Shown: positions 1 through 6,562 of the stretch, one piece after another | How the letters are laid out: each line of letters begins with the position of its first letter | How positions within the stretch are numbered: the stretch's first letter is position 1 | Source of the DNA: an uncultured Alistipes sp. | Lineage (GTDB): Bacteria; Bacteroidota; Bacteroidia; Bacteroidales; Rikenellaceae | NCBI GenBank assembly: GCA_947178455.1 | Contig: CAMWYI010000028.1 | Location: 1 to 14,508 of the forward strand | DNA: 14,508 bases | Direction of reading: 5' to 3' | Position numbers and translations under genes: made by a program | The notes under the pieces: generated by a model | What the model was told of the DNA's origin: nothing | Seen by the model: the letters and a program-made list of their open reading frames with translations, nothing else | Database searches by the model: none

Positions 1-1
1 C

Positions 2-559
2 GATTTTCTGCCGCGCTTCGGGTGGCAGGTGCTGGCGAATTGCAGCCTCAACCCCGCGAACAACGATTTCAGTAAATTGGTTGTGGGGTATGGGCATGTT
101 TATCTGCCGGGCTTCGCGCCGCACCACTCGCTGCAAATAGCGGCGGCCTATCAGACTTCGCTCGGCGGGGCCCGCTTCCCCTCCGGCTACCGGCCGTTGT
201 CCTATCGGTCGGCGGTGCTGATTCCGACCGGATTCGGTTCAATGGCCATCGAATCCAATCATTATCGGGCCGTGTCGGTCGATTACCAGCTGCCGGTGTG
301 GTATCCCGACGGCGGTATCTGCGCAGTGCTCTATGTCAAACGCATCCGCTTGAATATCAGCGGGCAGGGCGCCGGATTCCGCACGCCGAGCTGGAACGGC
401 ATGATGCAGCGGCACATCTGGTCGGTCGGCGGCGACCTGATTTTCGATTTCAATGCTTTCCGCACACCGGCTTCGTACACTTCGACGTTCAAACTATCGG
501 TCTACCGTCCGTCGAGCGGCGGCGTGTGGGTCGGCGGCTCGCTGGGACTGCCGTTTTAA
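2..559 (+). CDS. C-terminal part of an outer-membrane beta-barrel protein (5' truncated)
   Basis: The reading frame is already open at the window's left edge, so the first in-frame ATG at 29 is unlikely to be the real start; about 185 residues are visible. They show alternating polar and hydrophobic strands rich in Tyr, Trp, Gly and Arg, separated by turns. The protein ends in Leu-Pro-Phe, and a terminal Phe is the usual signal for assembly of outer-membrane barrels. The pattern resembles the barrel at the end of Bacteroidetes surface proteins that carry an N-terminal beta-propeller, but that half lies outside the window, so this is inference. The ligand and function cannot be told. The alkaline phosphatase gene starts 42 bases downstream with no clear terminator between, so the two could be co-transcribed. 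Confidence 0.7.
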   Translation, partial: DFLPRFGWQVLANCSLNPANNDFSKLVVGYGHVYLPGFAPHHSLQIAAAYQTSLGGARFPSGYRPLSYRSAVLIPTGFGSMAIESNHYRAVSVDYQLPVWYPDGGICAVLYVKRIRLNISGQGAGFRTPSWNGMMQRHIWSVGGDLIFDFNAFRTPASYTSTFKLSVYRPSSGGVWVGGSLGLPF

Positions 560-601
560 TCAATAGGCTGAATAGCTAATAAACAATTCAATAAATAATT
601 T

Positions 602-1696
602 ATGAAACGCATCGCTTATTCCTTGTTCGTCGCCCTGCTGCTGTGGGCGACCCCGACCGAAGCCCGACGGCCCAAACCGCAGGCCGACGAAGAAGTCCGC
701 AACGTCGTGGTGATGATCGGCGACGGCATGGGCCTCGCCCAAGTAGCCGCCCTGATGATCGAAAACCGCTACGAACCCACTTCGTTCGACCGTGCGCAGT
801 ACACGGCCATTTGCAAGACCTATTCGGCCAACAACCGTGTGACCGATTCGGGTGCTTCGGCGACCGCTATGGGCACGGGCCACAAGACCGACAACAGCCG
901 CATCGGCGTGCTGCCCGACGACACACTGGTAGAAAACTTGGTCGAGCTGGCCAAACGGCGCAATCTCGCGACGGGCATCGTCGTAACGTCGTATCTGTCC
1001 GACGCCACGCCGGCCGGATTCACGGCGCACACGAATAACCGCCGCAATTACCGTACTATCGCCGAAATGCTGGCCGCACAGCGGCTCGACATTGCTGCGG
1101 GCGGCGGCCGCACCTACTTCGAGGAGCAGGAGGGCCGCAGCCTGATTGCCGAAATGCAGGCACAGGGCTACACCTATACGGAGACGCCCGAAGCTTTCTT
1201 GGCGGTCGACCGGCTGCCGATTTTGGGACTTTTCGCCGACAAATATATGCCTGCCGCCGCCGAACGGGGCGACTACTTGCCCCGCGCCACCGAACATACG
1301 CTGGAGCTGCTGGGCCGTGAAGGCAAGGGTTTCTTCGCAATGATCGAAGGGTCGCAAATCGACATTGGCTGCCACAACAACGACCCCAAAACCATGCTCG
1401 ACGAGATGCGCGATTTCGACGCGGCCGTCCACAAGGCGTTCGACTATGCCGACGCGCATCCCGGAACGTTGGTCGTCGTGGTCGCCGACCACGAAACGGG
1501 CGGTCTGACCATCGTGTCGAACAACAAGGATTTCACCGCCTCCGAAAGCGGCATCGAGTACCGATACAGCACGTCGGGCCATACCGGAACGCCGGTCGTG
1601 CTCTATGCCTACGGCACCGGTGCGCAGCATTTCAGCGGCGTGATGGAGAATACCGAGATTTTCGCCCGCATCAAAAAGCTGCTCGACTTGAAATAA
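602..1696 (+). CDS. Secreted alkaline phosphatase (PhoA superfamily, PF00245)
   Basis: Hydrolyses phosphate monoesters outside the cytoplasm, probably in the periplasm, to release inorganic phosphate. The 364-residue protein starts with a signal peptide (about residues 1-21, Lys-Arg then a hydrophobic stretch ending Thr-Glu-Ala). All active-site landmarks of the family can be matched to E. coli PhoA: Asp41 in IGDGMG (metal), Ser83 in TDSGASATA (phosphorylated nucleophile), Asp134 and Thr136 in SDATPAGF (third metal), Glu249, Asp254 and His258 in the IEGSQID...H block (metals), Asp296-His297 in VADHETGG (metals) and His327 in TSGHTG (metal). It is about 100 residues shorter than the E. coli enzyme, as is common for compact bacterial versions, so insertions are missing but catalysis should be intact. 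The nucleophile is Ser rather than the Thr of PafA-type phosphatases. No phosphate-regulon operator was recognised upstream. Confidence 0.93.
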   Translation: MKRIAYSLFVALLLWATPTEARRPKPQADEEVRNVVVMIGDGMGLAQVAALMIENRYEPTSFDRAQYTAICKTYSANNRVTDSGASATAMGTGHKTDNSRIGVLPDDTLVENLVELAKRRNLATGIVVTSYLSDATPAGFTAHTNNRRNYRTIAEMLAAQRLDIAAGGGRTYFEEQEGRSLIAEMQAQGYTYTETPEAFLAVDRLPILGLFADKYMPAAAERGDYLPRATEHTLELLGREGKGFFAMIEGSQIDIGCHNNDPKTMLDEMRDFDAAVHKAFDYADAHPGTLVVVVADHETGGLTIVSNNKDFTASESGIEYRYSTSGHTGTPVVLYAYGTGAQHFSGVMENTEIFARIKKLLDLK

Positions 1697-1735
1697 TCGC
1701 TCGCGGCACGTCGCTGCCGGTTGTGCTGGAACCGT

Positions 1736-1791
1736 CTCGGCAAAAAGTGCAAGTATGTTTGCTCTTTTGCCGAGGCTTTTTCGTATCTTTG
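1736..1791 (+). repeat. Palindrome plus -7 promoter module, copy 1
   Basis: A perfect 10-bp inverted repeat, CTCGGCAAAA at 1736-1745 and TTTTGCCGAG at 1765-1774, with a short inner GCAA/TTGC pairing. It is followed directly by GCTTTTTCG and a TATCTTTG (1784-1791) that matches the Bacteroidetes -7 consensus TAnnTTTG. The best -33 candidate is TTTG at 1758-1761, with a 22-base spacer, slightly long. The hairpin followed by five T also resembles an intrinsic terminator for the phosphatase gene that ends 39 bases upstream. Copy 2 begins 77 bases later and is identical over 19 of the 20 bases after the palindrome. Confidence 0.75.
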
Positions 1792-1812
1792 ACTTCGTCC
1801 AAGATACTCCCG

Positions 1813-1865
1813 CTCGGCAAAACCAAAAACAAGTTTGGTTTTGCCGAGGCTTATTCGTATCTTTG
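1813..1865 (+). repeat. Palindrome plus -7 promoter module, copy 2
   Basis: A perfect 15-bp inverted repeat, CTCGGCAAAACCAAA at 1813-1827 and TTTGGTTTTGCCGAG at 1834-1848, with a six-base loop. It is followed by GCTTATTCG and TATCTTTG. The outer ten base pairs and the trailing promoter segment match copy 1, while the inner stem and loop differ. That pattern suggests a repeated element whose ends are conserved. Confidence 0.8.
1834..1865 (+). promoter_or_regulatory. Promoter of the PBP1A gene, built into the palindrome
   Basis: TTTG at 1834-1837 (-33 element), a 20-base spacer and TATCTTTG at 1858-1865 (-7 element) match the primary-sigma promoter of Bacteroidetes. The -33 element lies in the right arm of the copy-2 palindrome. 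Transcription would be expected to start a few bases after 1865, around 1869-1873. This makes an ATG at 1871 essentially leaderless and favours the ATG at 1883 as the start codon of the next gene. Confidence 0.75.
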
Positions 1866-1882
1866 TGCAAATGTTTCGGTCT

Positions 1883-4279
1883 ATGAAACCACAAAAGAAA
1901 CAGGGTCTCGACCCGCAGAAAATCAAATACGTCTGGTACGTCGCTTTCGCGCCGATCGTGCTGGTGGCGGCGATGCTGCTGCTGACGGCCGCAGGCGCAT
2001 TCGGACGGCTGCCGTCGTTCGAGGAACTGGAAAATCCGCGCAGCAACCTCGCGACGGAAATCTACTCGGAAGACGGCAAAGTGCTAGGCACGTTTTTCGT
2101 GCAGAACCGCTCCTATGTGCAGTACGACGACCTGTTTCCGTCCGATTCGACGCTGCATCTGCGTCTGGACGGCCGCGAGGTGCCGCCCGTCGTCGCGGCG
2201 TTGATTTCGACCGAAGACGCCCGTTTCCGCAGCCATTCGGGTATCGACATTCCGTCGCTGTTCCGCGTGGCGTTCAAGACGCTGCTGTTGCAGAATACTT
2301 CGCAGGGCGGCGGTTCGACCATTACCCAACAGTTGGCCAAAAACCTCTTTCCGCGCGATACGACCAGCCGCGGTGCCGTCGGGCGCAAGGCGAAGCTGGT
2401 CGTATCGAAGTTCAAGGAGTGGATTACCGCGCTGAAACTCGAATACAACTACACGAAAGAGGAAATCGCGGCGATGTACCTCAACACGGTGGAGTACGGC
2501 TCCAACGCTTTCGGCATCAAGACCGCTGCACAAACCTTTTTCAACAAGGAGCCCGACCAGCTCAACGTGCAGGAAGCGGCTATGTTGGTGGGCGTGGTGA
2601 ATGCGCCGACGCGCTATTCACCGGTGCGCAATCCGCAGAACGCCCTGACCCGCCGCAATTTGGTGCTGTCGCGTATGCGGAATGCCGGTGTCCTGACACG
2701 GGCGCAGTACGATTCGATTTCGGCACTGCCCATTCTGTTGAATTTCAAGCCTATATCGCACAATGCCGGTATGGCCACCTACTTCCGCGAGATGCTCCGG
2801 CTGGTGATGAATGCCGACAAACCCCGCCGCAGTCAGTTCTACAACGCATGGGATTACGAGCAGGCCGTAGCCGAGTACGAGAACAACCCGCTCTACGGCT
2901 GGTGCCGCAAGAACCGCAAGGCCGACGGCACGCCCTACGACATCTATCGCGACGGTCTGAAAATCTATACGACTATCAATTCGGAGATGCAGCGTTATGC
3001 CGAGCAGGCCGTGCAGAATCAGCTGGAAAAGGTCATCCAGCCCCGCATGGATGCGCAGTACAAACGTACGCGGGTGCTTTTCAACGATATGGAGCGGCCG
3101 GAGCGCGAACGCCTCGTGCGCAATGCGATGCGTTATTCGGACCGTTTCCGTGAAATGCGCAACGCCGATATTCCCGAACGGGAGATTTGGGCCTCTTTTG
3201 AAAAGCCGTGTTCGATGAAGGTCTTTACCTACACGGGCGAACGCGACACGCTGATGACGCCGCGCGATTCGATTCTGCACCACAAACGCATCATGCGGGC
3301 GTCGTTCGTGGCCATAGACCCCCATACGGGGTATGTCAAGGCCTATGTCGGCGGGCCCAACTTCCGCTATTTCAAGTACGATATGGCGAAGCAGGGCAAG
3401 CGGCAAATCGGTTCGACTATCAAGCCGTTCGTCTATACGTTCGCTATCGACCACCTCGGTATGACACCCTGCACGATGGTGCCTAACCTGCCCGTAACGA
3501 TCGAGACGGCCAACGGCACGGCGTGGTCGCCCAAAGAGGCGGGCGACGTCGAGCAGCTCGGCGAGCTGCATCCGTTGTCGTGGGGACTGGCGCGCAGCCG
3601 CAACAACTACTCGGCGTGGATTATGAAGCAGGCCAAACAGCCCGGTGCCGTTGCTGATTTCATCCACAACATGGGCATCCGCAGCTACATCGACCCCGTG
3701 CCGGCCTTGTGTCTGGGGACTTCCGAATCGAATGTTTTTGAGTTGACGAGCGCGTTTTCGACCTTCGCCAATCAGGGTGTGCACAACGATGCCACGTTCG
3801 TCACGCGCATCGAAGACCGGCAGGGAAACACCATTGCGACCTTCATGCCGCAGTCGCAGGACGCTATCAACGAACGCACGGCCTACACGATGCTGACCAT
3901 GCTGCAAAAGGTGGTGACAGCGGGTACGGCGGGCCGTTTGAAATATACCTATGGCTTCGAGGGAGTGGAAATCGGCGGCAAGACCGGCACTTCGAACAAA
4001 AACCGCGACGCATGGTTCATGTGCGTGGCGCCCAAACTCGTGGCGGGCGCATGGGTCGGCGGCGAAGATCAGGCGGTGCACTTGGTTGCAGCGGGCGAGG
4101 GTAGCGTCGTGGCACTGCCGATTGTGGGCGAATTTATGAAGAATGTCTATGCCGACGGCCGTTTCGGCATCTACCGCACGGACACCTTCGTCCGGCCGAC
4201 GCAGATGCCGCACTACCGGTGCGACGATACCGTCGACCTCGAAACCGACGAATCGGAAGACGACGAATTTTTCGACTGA
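1883..4279 (+). CDS. mrcA: Class A penicillin-binding protein 1A (glycosyltransferase GT51 plus transpeptidase)
   Basis: Polymerises lipid II into glycan strands and cross-links the peptides, acting from the inner membrane into the periplasm. The 798-residue product has a cytoplasmic N-terminus, one membrane anchor (about 18-40), and a GT51 domain with catalytic Glu111 (EDARFRSHSG), GGGSTITQQLAKNL at 142-155 and second Glu204 (LNTVEYG). The transpeptidase domain has Ser511-Thr-Ile-Lys514 (SxxK nucleophile), Ser572-Arg-Asn574 (SxN) and Lys700-Thr-Gly-Thr703 (KTGT). All catalytic motifs are intact and the length is normal. The tail (about 782-798) is strikingly acidic. The frame stays open further upstream, to a TTG at 1835 and an ATG at 1871, but the -7 element at 1858-1865 makes 1883 the best start; 1871 is the alternative. 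The asd gene follows after 59 bases. Confidence 0.95.
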   Translation: MKPQKKQGLDPQKIKYVWYVAFAPIVLVAAMLLLTAAGAFGRLPSFEELENPRSNLATEIYSEDGKVLGTFFVQNRSYVQYDDLFPSDSTLHLRLDGREVPPVVAALISTEDARFRSHSGIDIPSLFRVAFKTLLLQNTSQGGGSTITQQLAKNLFPRDTTSRGAVGRKAKLVVSKFKEWITALKLEYNYTKEEIAAMYLNTVEYGSNAFGIKTAAQTFFNKEPDQLNVQEAAMLVGVVNAPTRYSPVRNPQNALTRRNLVLSRMRNAGVLTRAQYDSISALPILLNFKPISHNAGMATYFREMLRLVMNADKPRRSQFYNAWDYEQAVAEYENNPLYGWCRKNRKADGTPYDIYRDGLKIYTTINSEMQRYAEQAVQNQLEKVIQPRMDAQYKRTRVLFNDMERPERERLVRNAMRYSDRFREMRNADIPEREIWASFEKPCSMKVFTYTGERDTLMTPRDSILHHKRIMRASFVAIDPHTGYVKAYVGGPNFRYFKYDMAKQGKRQIGSTIKPFVYTFAIDHLGMTPCTMVPNLPVTIETANGTAWSPKEAGDVEQLGELHPLSWGLARSRNNYSAWIMKQAKQPGAVADFIHNMGIRSYIDPVPALCLGTSESNVFELTSAFSTFANQGVHNDATFVTRIEDRQGNTIATFMPQSQDAINERTAYTMLTMLQKVVTAGTAGRLKYTYGFEGVEIGGKTGTSNKNRDAWFMCVAPKLVAGAWVGGEDQAVHLVAAGEGSVVALPIVGEFMKNVYADGRFGIYRTDTFVRPTQMPHYRCDDTVDLETDESEDDEFFD

Positions 4280-4338
4280 CCCGTGCATCGGCTCGACAGA
4301 ACTACCGAACATAGCATTACTACCAACTGAATAAAAAA

Positions 4339-5331
4339 ATGAAAATCGCAATCGTGGGTGCCAGCGGTGCCGTAGGTCAGGAATTTTTGAAGATATTGCA
4401 GCAGCGCGACCTGCCCGTCGACGAGTTGTTGCTTTTCGGGTCGGAACGGAGTGCCGGACGCAGTTATCCGTTTCGCGGAAAGGAGCTTGCCGTGCGGTTG
4501 TTGCAGCACAACGACGATTTTCGCGACGTGGATTTCGCACTGGTATCGGCCGGTACGGGCGTGTCGCAGGAGTTTGCCGAGACTATCACGCGTCACGGCG
4601 CGGTGATGATCGACAACTCGCGTGCGTTCCGCATGGATGCCGACGTGCCATTGGTCGTGCCCGAGGTCAATCCCGACGATGCCAAGCATGCCCCGCGCCG
4701 CATCATCGCCAACCCTAACTGCACGACGATTCAGATGGTCGTGGCGTTGAACGCTATCGAAAAACTGTCGCACATCCGGCGGGTGCACGTCGCCACCTAC
4801 CAGTCGGCGAGCGGTGCCGGTGCGGCGGCGATGGACGAATTGGTGCAGCAATACGCCGAACTGGGTGCCGGCAAGCAGCCTACGGTGTCGAAATTCTCCG
4901 CCCAGCTGGCCTACAATCTCATTCCGCATATCGACTCGTTCATGGAGAACGACTATACGCGCGAGGAGATGAAAATGTACTACGAGACGCAGAAAATCAT
5001 GCACTCGGACATCCGCGTGTCGGCGACCTGCGTGCGCGTGCCGGTCATGCGCAACCACTCCGAGAGCATTTGGTTGGAAACCGAACGTCCCGTGACGGTC
5101 GAGGAGGCCCGCGCGGCATTCGCGGCGGCTCCGGGCATCGTGTTGCAGGACGACCCCGCCAACAAGGTCTATCCGATGCCGCTTTTCATGGAGGGTAAAG
5201 ACCCTGTTTACGTGGGCCGTGTCCGCCGCGACCTGACCTGCGACAACGGGCTGACTTTTTGGTGCGTGAGCGACCAAATCCGCAAGGGAGCAGCTCTCAA
5301 CGCCGTACAGATTCTGGAAACCTTGATTTAA
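4339..5331 (+). CDS. asd: Aspartate-semialdehyde dehydrogenase
   Basis: Reduces L-aspartyl-4-phosphate with NADPH to aspartate semialdehyde, the branch point to lysine and diaminopimelate on one side and threonine and methionine on the other; cytoplasmic. The 330-residue protein starts with the nucleotide-binding Gly7-x-x-Gly10-x-x-Gly13 loop (VGASGAVG). It contains the catalytic Cys128 in NPNCTTIQ, the YQSASGAG substrate loop, and RVPVMRNH with candidate catalytic His240. Length and motifs fit the common bacterial Asd. Since diaminopimelate feeds peptidoglycan, the place right after a PBP gene is sensible, though co-transcription is inferred only from the 59-base gap, which has no clear promoter or terminator. 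The ATG at 4339 follows an A-rich stretch and gives the complete Rossmann start. Confidence 0.96.
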   Translation: MKIAIVGASGAVGQEFLKILQQRDLPVDELLLFGSERSAGRSYPFRGKELAVRLLQHNDDFRDVDFALVSAGTGVSQEFAETITRHGAVMIDNSRAFRMDADVPLVVPEVNPDDAKHAPRRIIANPNCTTIQMVVALNAIEKLSHIRRVHVATYQSASGAGAAAMDELVQQYAELGAGKQPTVSKFSAQLAYNLIPHIDSFMENDYTREEMKMYYETQKIMHSDIRVSATCVRVPVMRNHSESIWLETERPVTVEEARAAFAAAPGIVLQDDPANKVYPMPLFMEGKDPVYVGRVRRDLTCDNGLTFWCVSDQIRKGAALNAVQILETLI

Positions 5332-5405
5332 GATACGGCAAGATTCGGTTGCCCGCTGCCGTCGGTTCGCGACGAGGCGTAGCTGACCGAGTTCTTCCCC
5401 GAATG

Positions 5406-5443
5406 CGTACCGCAGATTCCGTTGAGACGGAGTTTGCGGTACG
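5406..5443 (+). other. 17-bp hairpin between asd and the rubredoxin gene
   Basis: Left arm 5406-5422 (CGTACCGCA...TCCGT) pairs with right arm 5427-5443 around the four-base loop TGAG. Fifteen positions are Watson-Crick and the remaining two are G-U wobbles, so the RNA stem has no mismatch. It lies 74 bases after the asd stop and 43 bases before the rubredoxin ATG. The sequence after it (TTATTTGTTCGG) is only weakly T-rich. It may be a terminator for asd, a 3'-end stabiliser, or a leader structure of the rubredoxin message. Confidence 0.6.
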
Positions 5444-5486
5444 TTATTTGTTCGGGACGACCTCGAATCAAAAACACTTCGTCACC

Positions 5487-5651
5487 ATGAAAAAGTATCG
5501 TTGCACCGTCTGCGAGTACATCTATGACCCCGAAGCGGGCGACCCCGAAAACGGCATCGCGCAGGGCACCCCGTTCGAGGAACTTCCCGAAGGCTGGATT
5601 TGTCCGGTCTGCGGCGAGAGCAAAGCGGCATTCGAGCCCGTCGAAGAATAG
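5487..5651 (+). CDS. Rubredoxin
   Basis: A 54-residue one-iron electron carrier of the cytoplasm, in anaerobes typically passing electrons to rubrerythrin, superoxide reductase or other oxygen-detoxifying enzymes. Four Cys ligands form the classic knuckles: Cys6-x-x-Cys9 (CTVCEYIYDP) and Cys39-Pro-x-Cys42-Gly (WICPVCG). The conserved Tyr4, Tyr11, Tyr13, Pro15, Gly18, Asp19, Gly23, Phe30, Trp37 and Phe49 pattern is present, so this is a complete standard rubredoxin. The frame is open well upstream into asd, but only the ATG at 5487 gives the family's normal length. It is followed after 87 bases by an Fe-type superoxide dismutase, consistent with an oxygen-defence pair. Confidence 0.96.
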   Translation: MKKYRCTVCEYIYDPEAGDPENGIAQGTPFEELPEGWICPVCGESKAAFEPVEE

Positions 5652-5713
5652 GCCGTCGCATCTGCGGGCTGCACCTGCGGACCGCACAAAATCGCTCATT
5701 CCATGTATTCGTG

Positions 5714-5721
5714 TATCTTAT
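5714..5721 (+). promoter_or_regulatory. Weak possible -7 element before the superoxide dismutase gene
   Basis: TATCTTAT at 5714-5721, preceded by ATTCGTG, resembles the TTCGTATCTTTG seen before the PBP gene but misses the last two bases of TAnnTTTG. No matching -33 element was found. It sits 17 bases before the chosen ATG, a plausible leader length, and argues against the upstream in-frame ATG at 5703. Confidence 0.3.
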
Positions 5722-5738
5722 CACTCATTTTCAGTATT

Positions 5739-6344
5739 ATGACAACCACCGACACCGCAACACGGACGCAATTCACCGTCCGTGAGCTGCCCTATGCCTA
5801 CGATGCGCTTGCACCGCAGGTCTCCGAGGAAACCATGCGTTTCCACCACGACAAGCACTACAAGGGCTATGTCGACAAACTCAACGAACTGCTCGCCGAT
5901 TTGCCCTATGCCGGAAAATCGCTCGAAGAGATTATCGTTTCGTCCGACGGCCCGTTGTTCAACAACGCCGCGCAGGTGTGGAACCACGAATTTTACTTCG
6001 ACCAGCTTTCGCCTACGCCGCAGACCCAACCGACGGGCGACCTGAAAGCGGCTATCGACCGCGATTTCGGTTCGGTCGACCAGCTCAAAGCGCAGATGAA
6101 CAAGGCGGCTGCCGCGCTTTTCGGTTCGGGTTGGGTGTGGCTCGCCGAGGACAAATCGGGCAACTTGGTCATCGTCAGCGAACAGAATGCGGGCAACCCG
6201 TTGCGTCGCGGCATGAAACCGCTGTTGTGTCTCGACGTTTGGGAGCACGCCTATTATGTCGACTACCGCAACCGTCGGGCCGATGCCGTCGTCGCATTGT
6301 GGGACAACATCGACTGGAAAAAGGTCGAAACCCGTTATTATTAA
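5739..6344 (+). CDS. sodB: Superoxide dismutase, Fe-type of the Fe/Mn family
   Basis: Dismutates superoxide to oxygen and hydrogen peroxide in the cytoplasm. The 201-residue protein has the four metal ligands His36 (RFHHDKHY), His83 (AAQVWNHEF), Asp166 and His170 (LDVWEHAYY), plus the family's GSGWVWL segment. Two positions that usually separate Fe from Mn enzymes point to iron: Gln79 in NNAAQVWNH, and Asn150-Ala-Gly where Mn enzymes tend to have Asn-Gln-Asp. Cambialistic members exist in Bacteroidetes, so metal use is a prediction. An ATG at 5703 in the same frame would add 12 residues of membrane-like sequence without family support; 5739 gives a normal start before FTVRELPYAYDAL. A strong terminator follows 33 bases after the stop. 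Confidence 0.95.
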   Translation: MTTTDTATRTQFTVRELPYAYDALAPQVSEETMRFHHDKHYKGYVDKLNELLADLPYAGKSLEEIIVSSDGPLFNNAAQVWNHEFYFDQLSPTPQTQPTGDLKAAIDRDFGSVDQLKAQMNKAAAALFGSGWVWLAEDKSGNLVIVSEQNAGNPLRRGMKPLLCLDVWEHAYYVDYRNRRADAVVALWDNIDWKKVETRYY

Positions 6345-6377
6345 TAGGTACGACACGCGGCGATATTTTATAAGTAG

Positions 6378-6413
6378 AAAAAATCGACATTTGAATAAAA
6401 TGTCGATTTTTTT
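6378..6413. terminator. Intrinsic terminator after the superoxide dismutase gene
   Basis: A perfect 15-bp stem (6378-6392 with 6398-6412, core TCGACATTT/AAATGTCGA) around a five-base loop GAATA, followed by a T-run and further T-rich sequence to 6419. The A-run on the left and T-run on the right would let it act in either direction. It separates the oxygen-defence genes from the SusC/SusD operon. Confidence 0.9.
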
Positions 6414-6518
6414 GTTTTTATGCCTTTCTTTCTGCCTTTGCTTGGATAAAAACAGCCATTCTGGATTTTCTTCGGTGAAAATTTTTGTAAAAAAATAATA
6501 CGGAATCGAAATTTTTTC

Positions 6519-6526
6519 TAATTTTG
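6519..6526 (+). promoter_or_regulatory. -7 element of the SusC/SusD operon promoter
   Basis: TAATTTTG at 6519-6526 is an exact match to TAnnTTTG, inside an AT-rich tract. No TTTG at the usual 19-21 base distance was found; the nearest, at 6484-6487, is about 31 bases away, so the promoter may need an activator. A transcript starting near 6530 would have a leader of roughly 30 bases to the ATG at 6563. Confidence 0.6.
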
Positions 6527-6537
6527 TTTACGTTTAT

Positions 6538-6557
6538 CCGCAAAAAAAATGCGGAGA
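6538..6557 (+). promoter_or_regulatory. Leader hairpin overlapping a Shine-Dalgarno-like GGAGA
   Basis: CCGCA at 6538-6542 can pair with TGCGG at 6550-6554 across an all-A loop of seven bases. The right arm runs into GGAGA (6553-6557), placed five bases before the ATG at 6563. Good Shine-Dalgarno sites are rare in this phylum, so this one supports 6563 over the internal ATG at 6587. Pairing of its first two G in the hairpin could modulate translation; that part is inference. Confidence 0.45.
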
Positions 6558-6562
6558 CAACT

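Noticed and set aside
1704..1734. Short hairpins CGGCA/TGCCG and CGGTT/AACCG after the phosphatase stop
   Set aside because: They are five-bp stems that overlap and exclude each other, with no T-run. The palindrome at 1736-1774 is a better terminator candidate.
1736..1865. CRISPR-like reading of the two repeats
   Set aside because: There are only two units, each a palindrome tied to a promoter box, with no regular spacers and no cas genes.
560..1894. Long open frame on the minus strand opposite the alkaline phosphatase gene
   Set aside because: It mirrors a gene with complete catalytic motifs, its translation is rich in Arg, His and Val without family features, and open antisense frames are expected in GC-rich coding DNA.
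1723..3153. 476-codon plus-strand frame overlapping the start of the PBP gene
   Set aside because: It is out of frame with an intact GT51 domain and gives Arg/Ala-rich sequence without motifs.
2618..4540. 640-codon minus-strand open frame opposite the PBP and asd genes
   Set aside because: It spans the boundary of two well-supported genes and has low-complexity, Arg/His-rich translation with no recognisable domain.
5444..5450. TTATTTG as a -7 element for the rubredoxin gene
   Set aside because: It does not fit TAnnTTTG: two bases are missing between TA and TTTG. No -33 element was found.
5663..5686. TGCGG/CCGCA pairing after the rubredoxin stop
   Set aside because: A five-bp stem in GC-rich sequence with no T-run is expected by chance.
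6420..6449. Nine-codon frame starting ATGCCTTTC downstream of the terminator
   Set aside because: It is too short, lies upstream of the SusC promoter element, and has no ribosome site.
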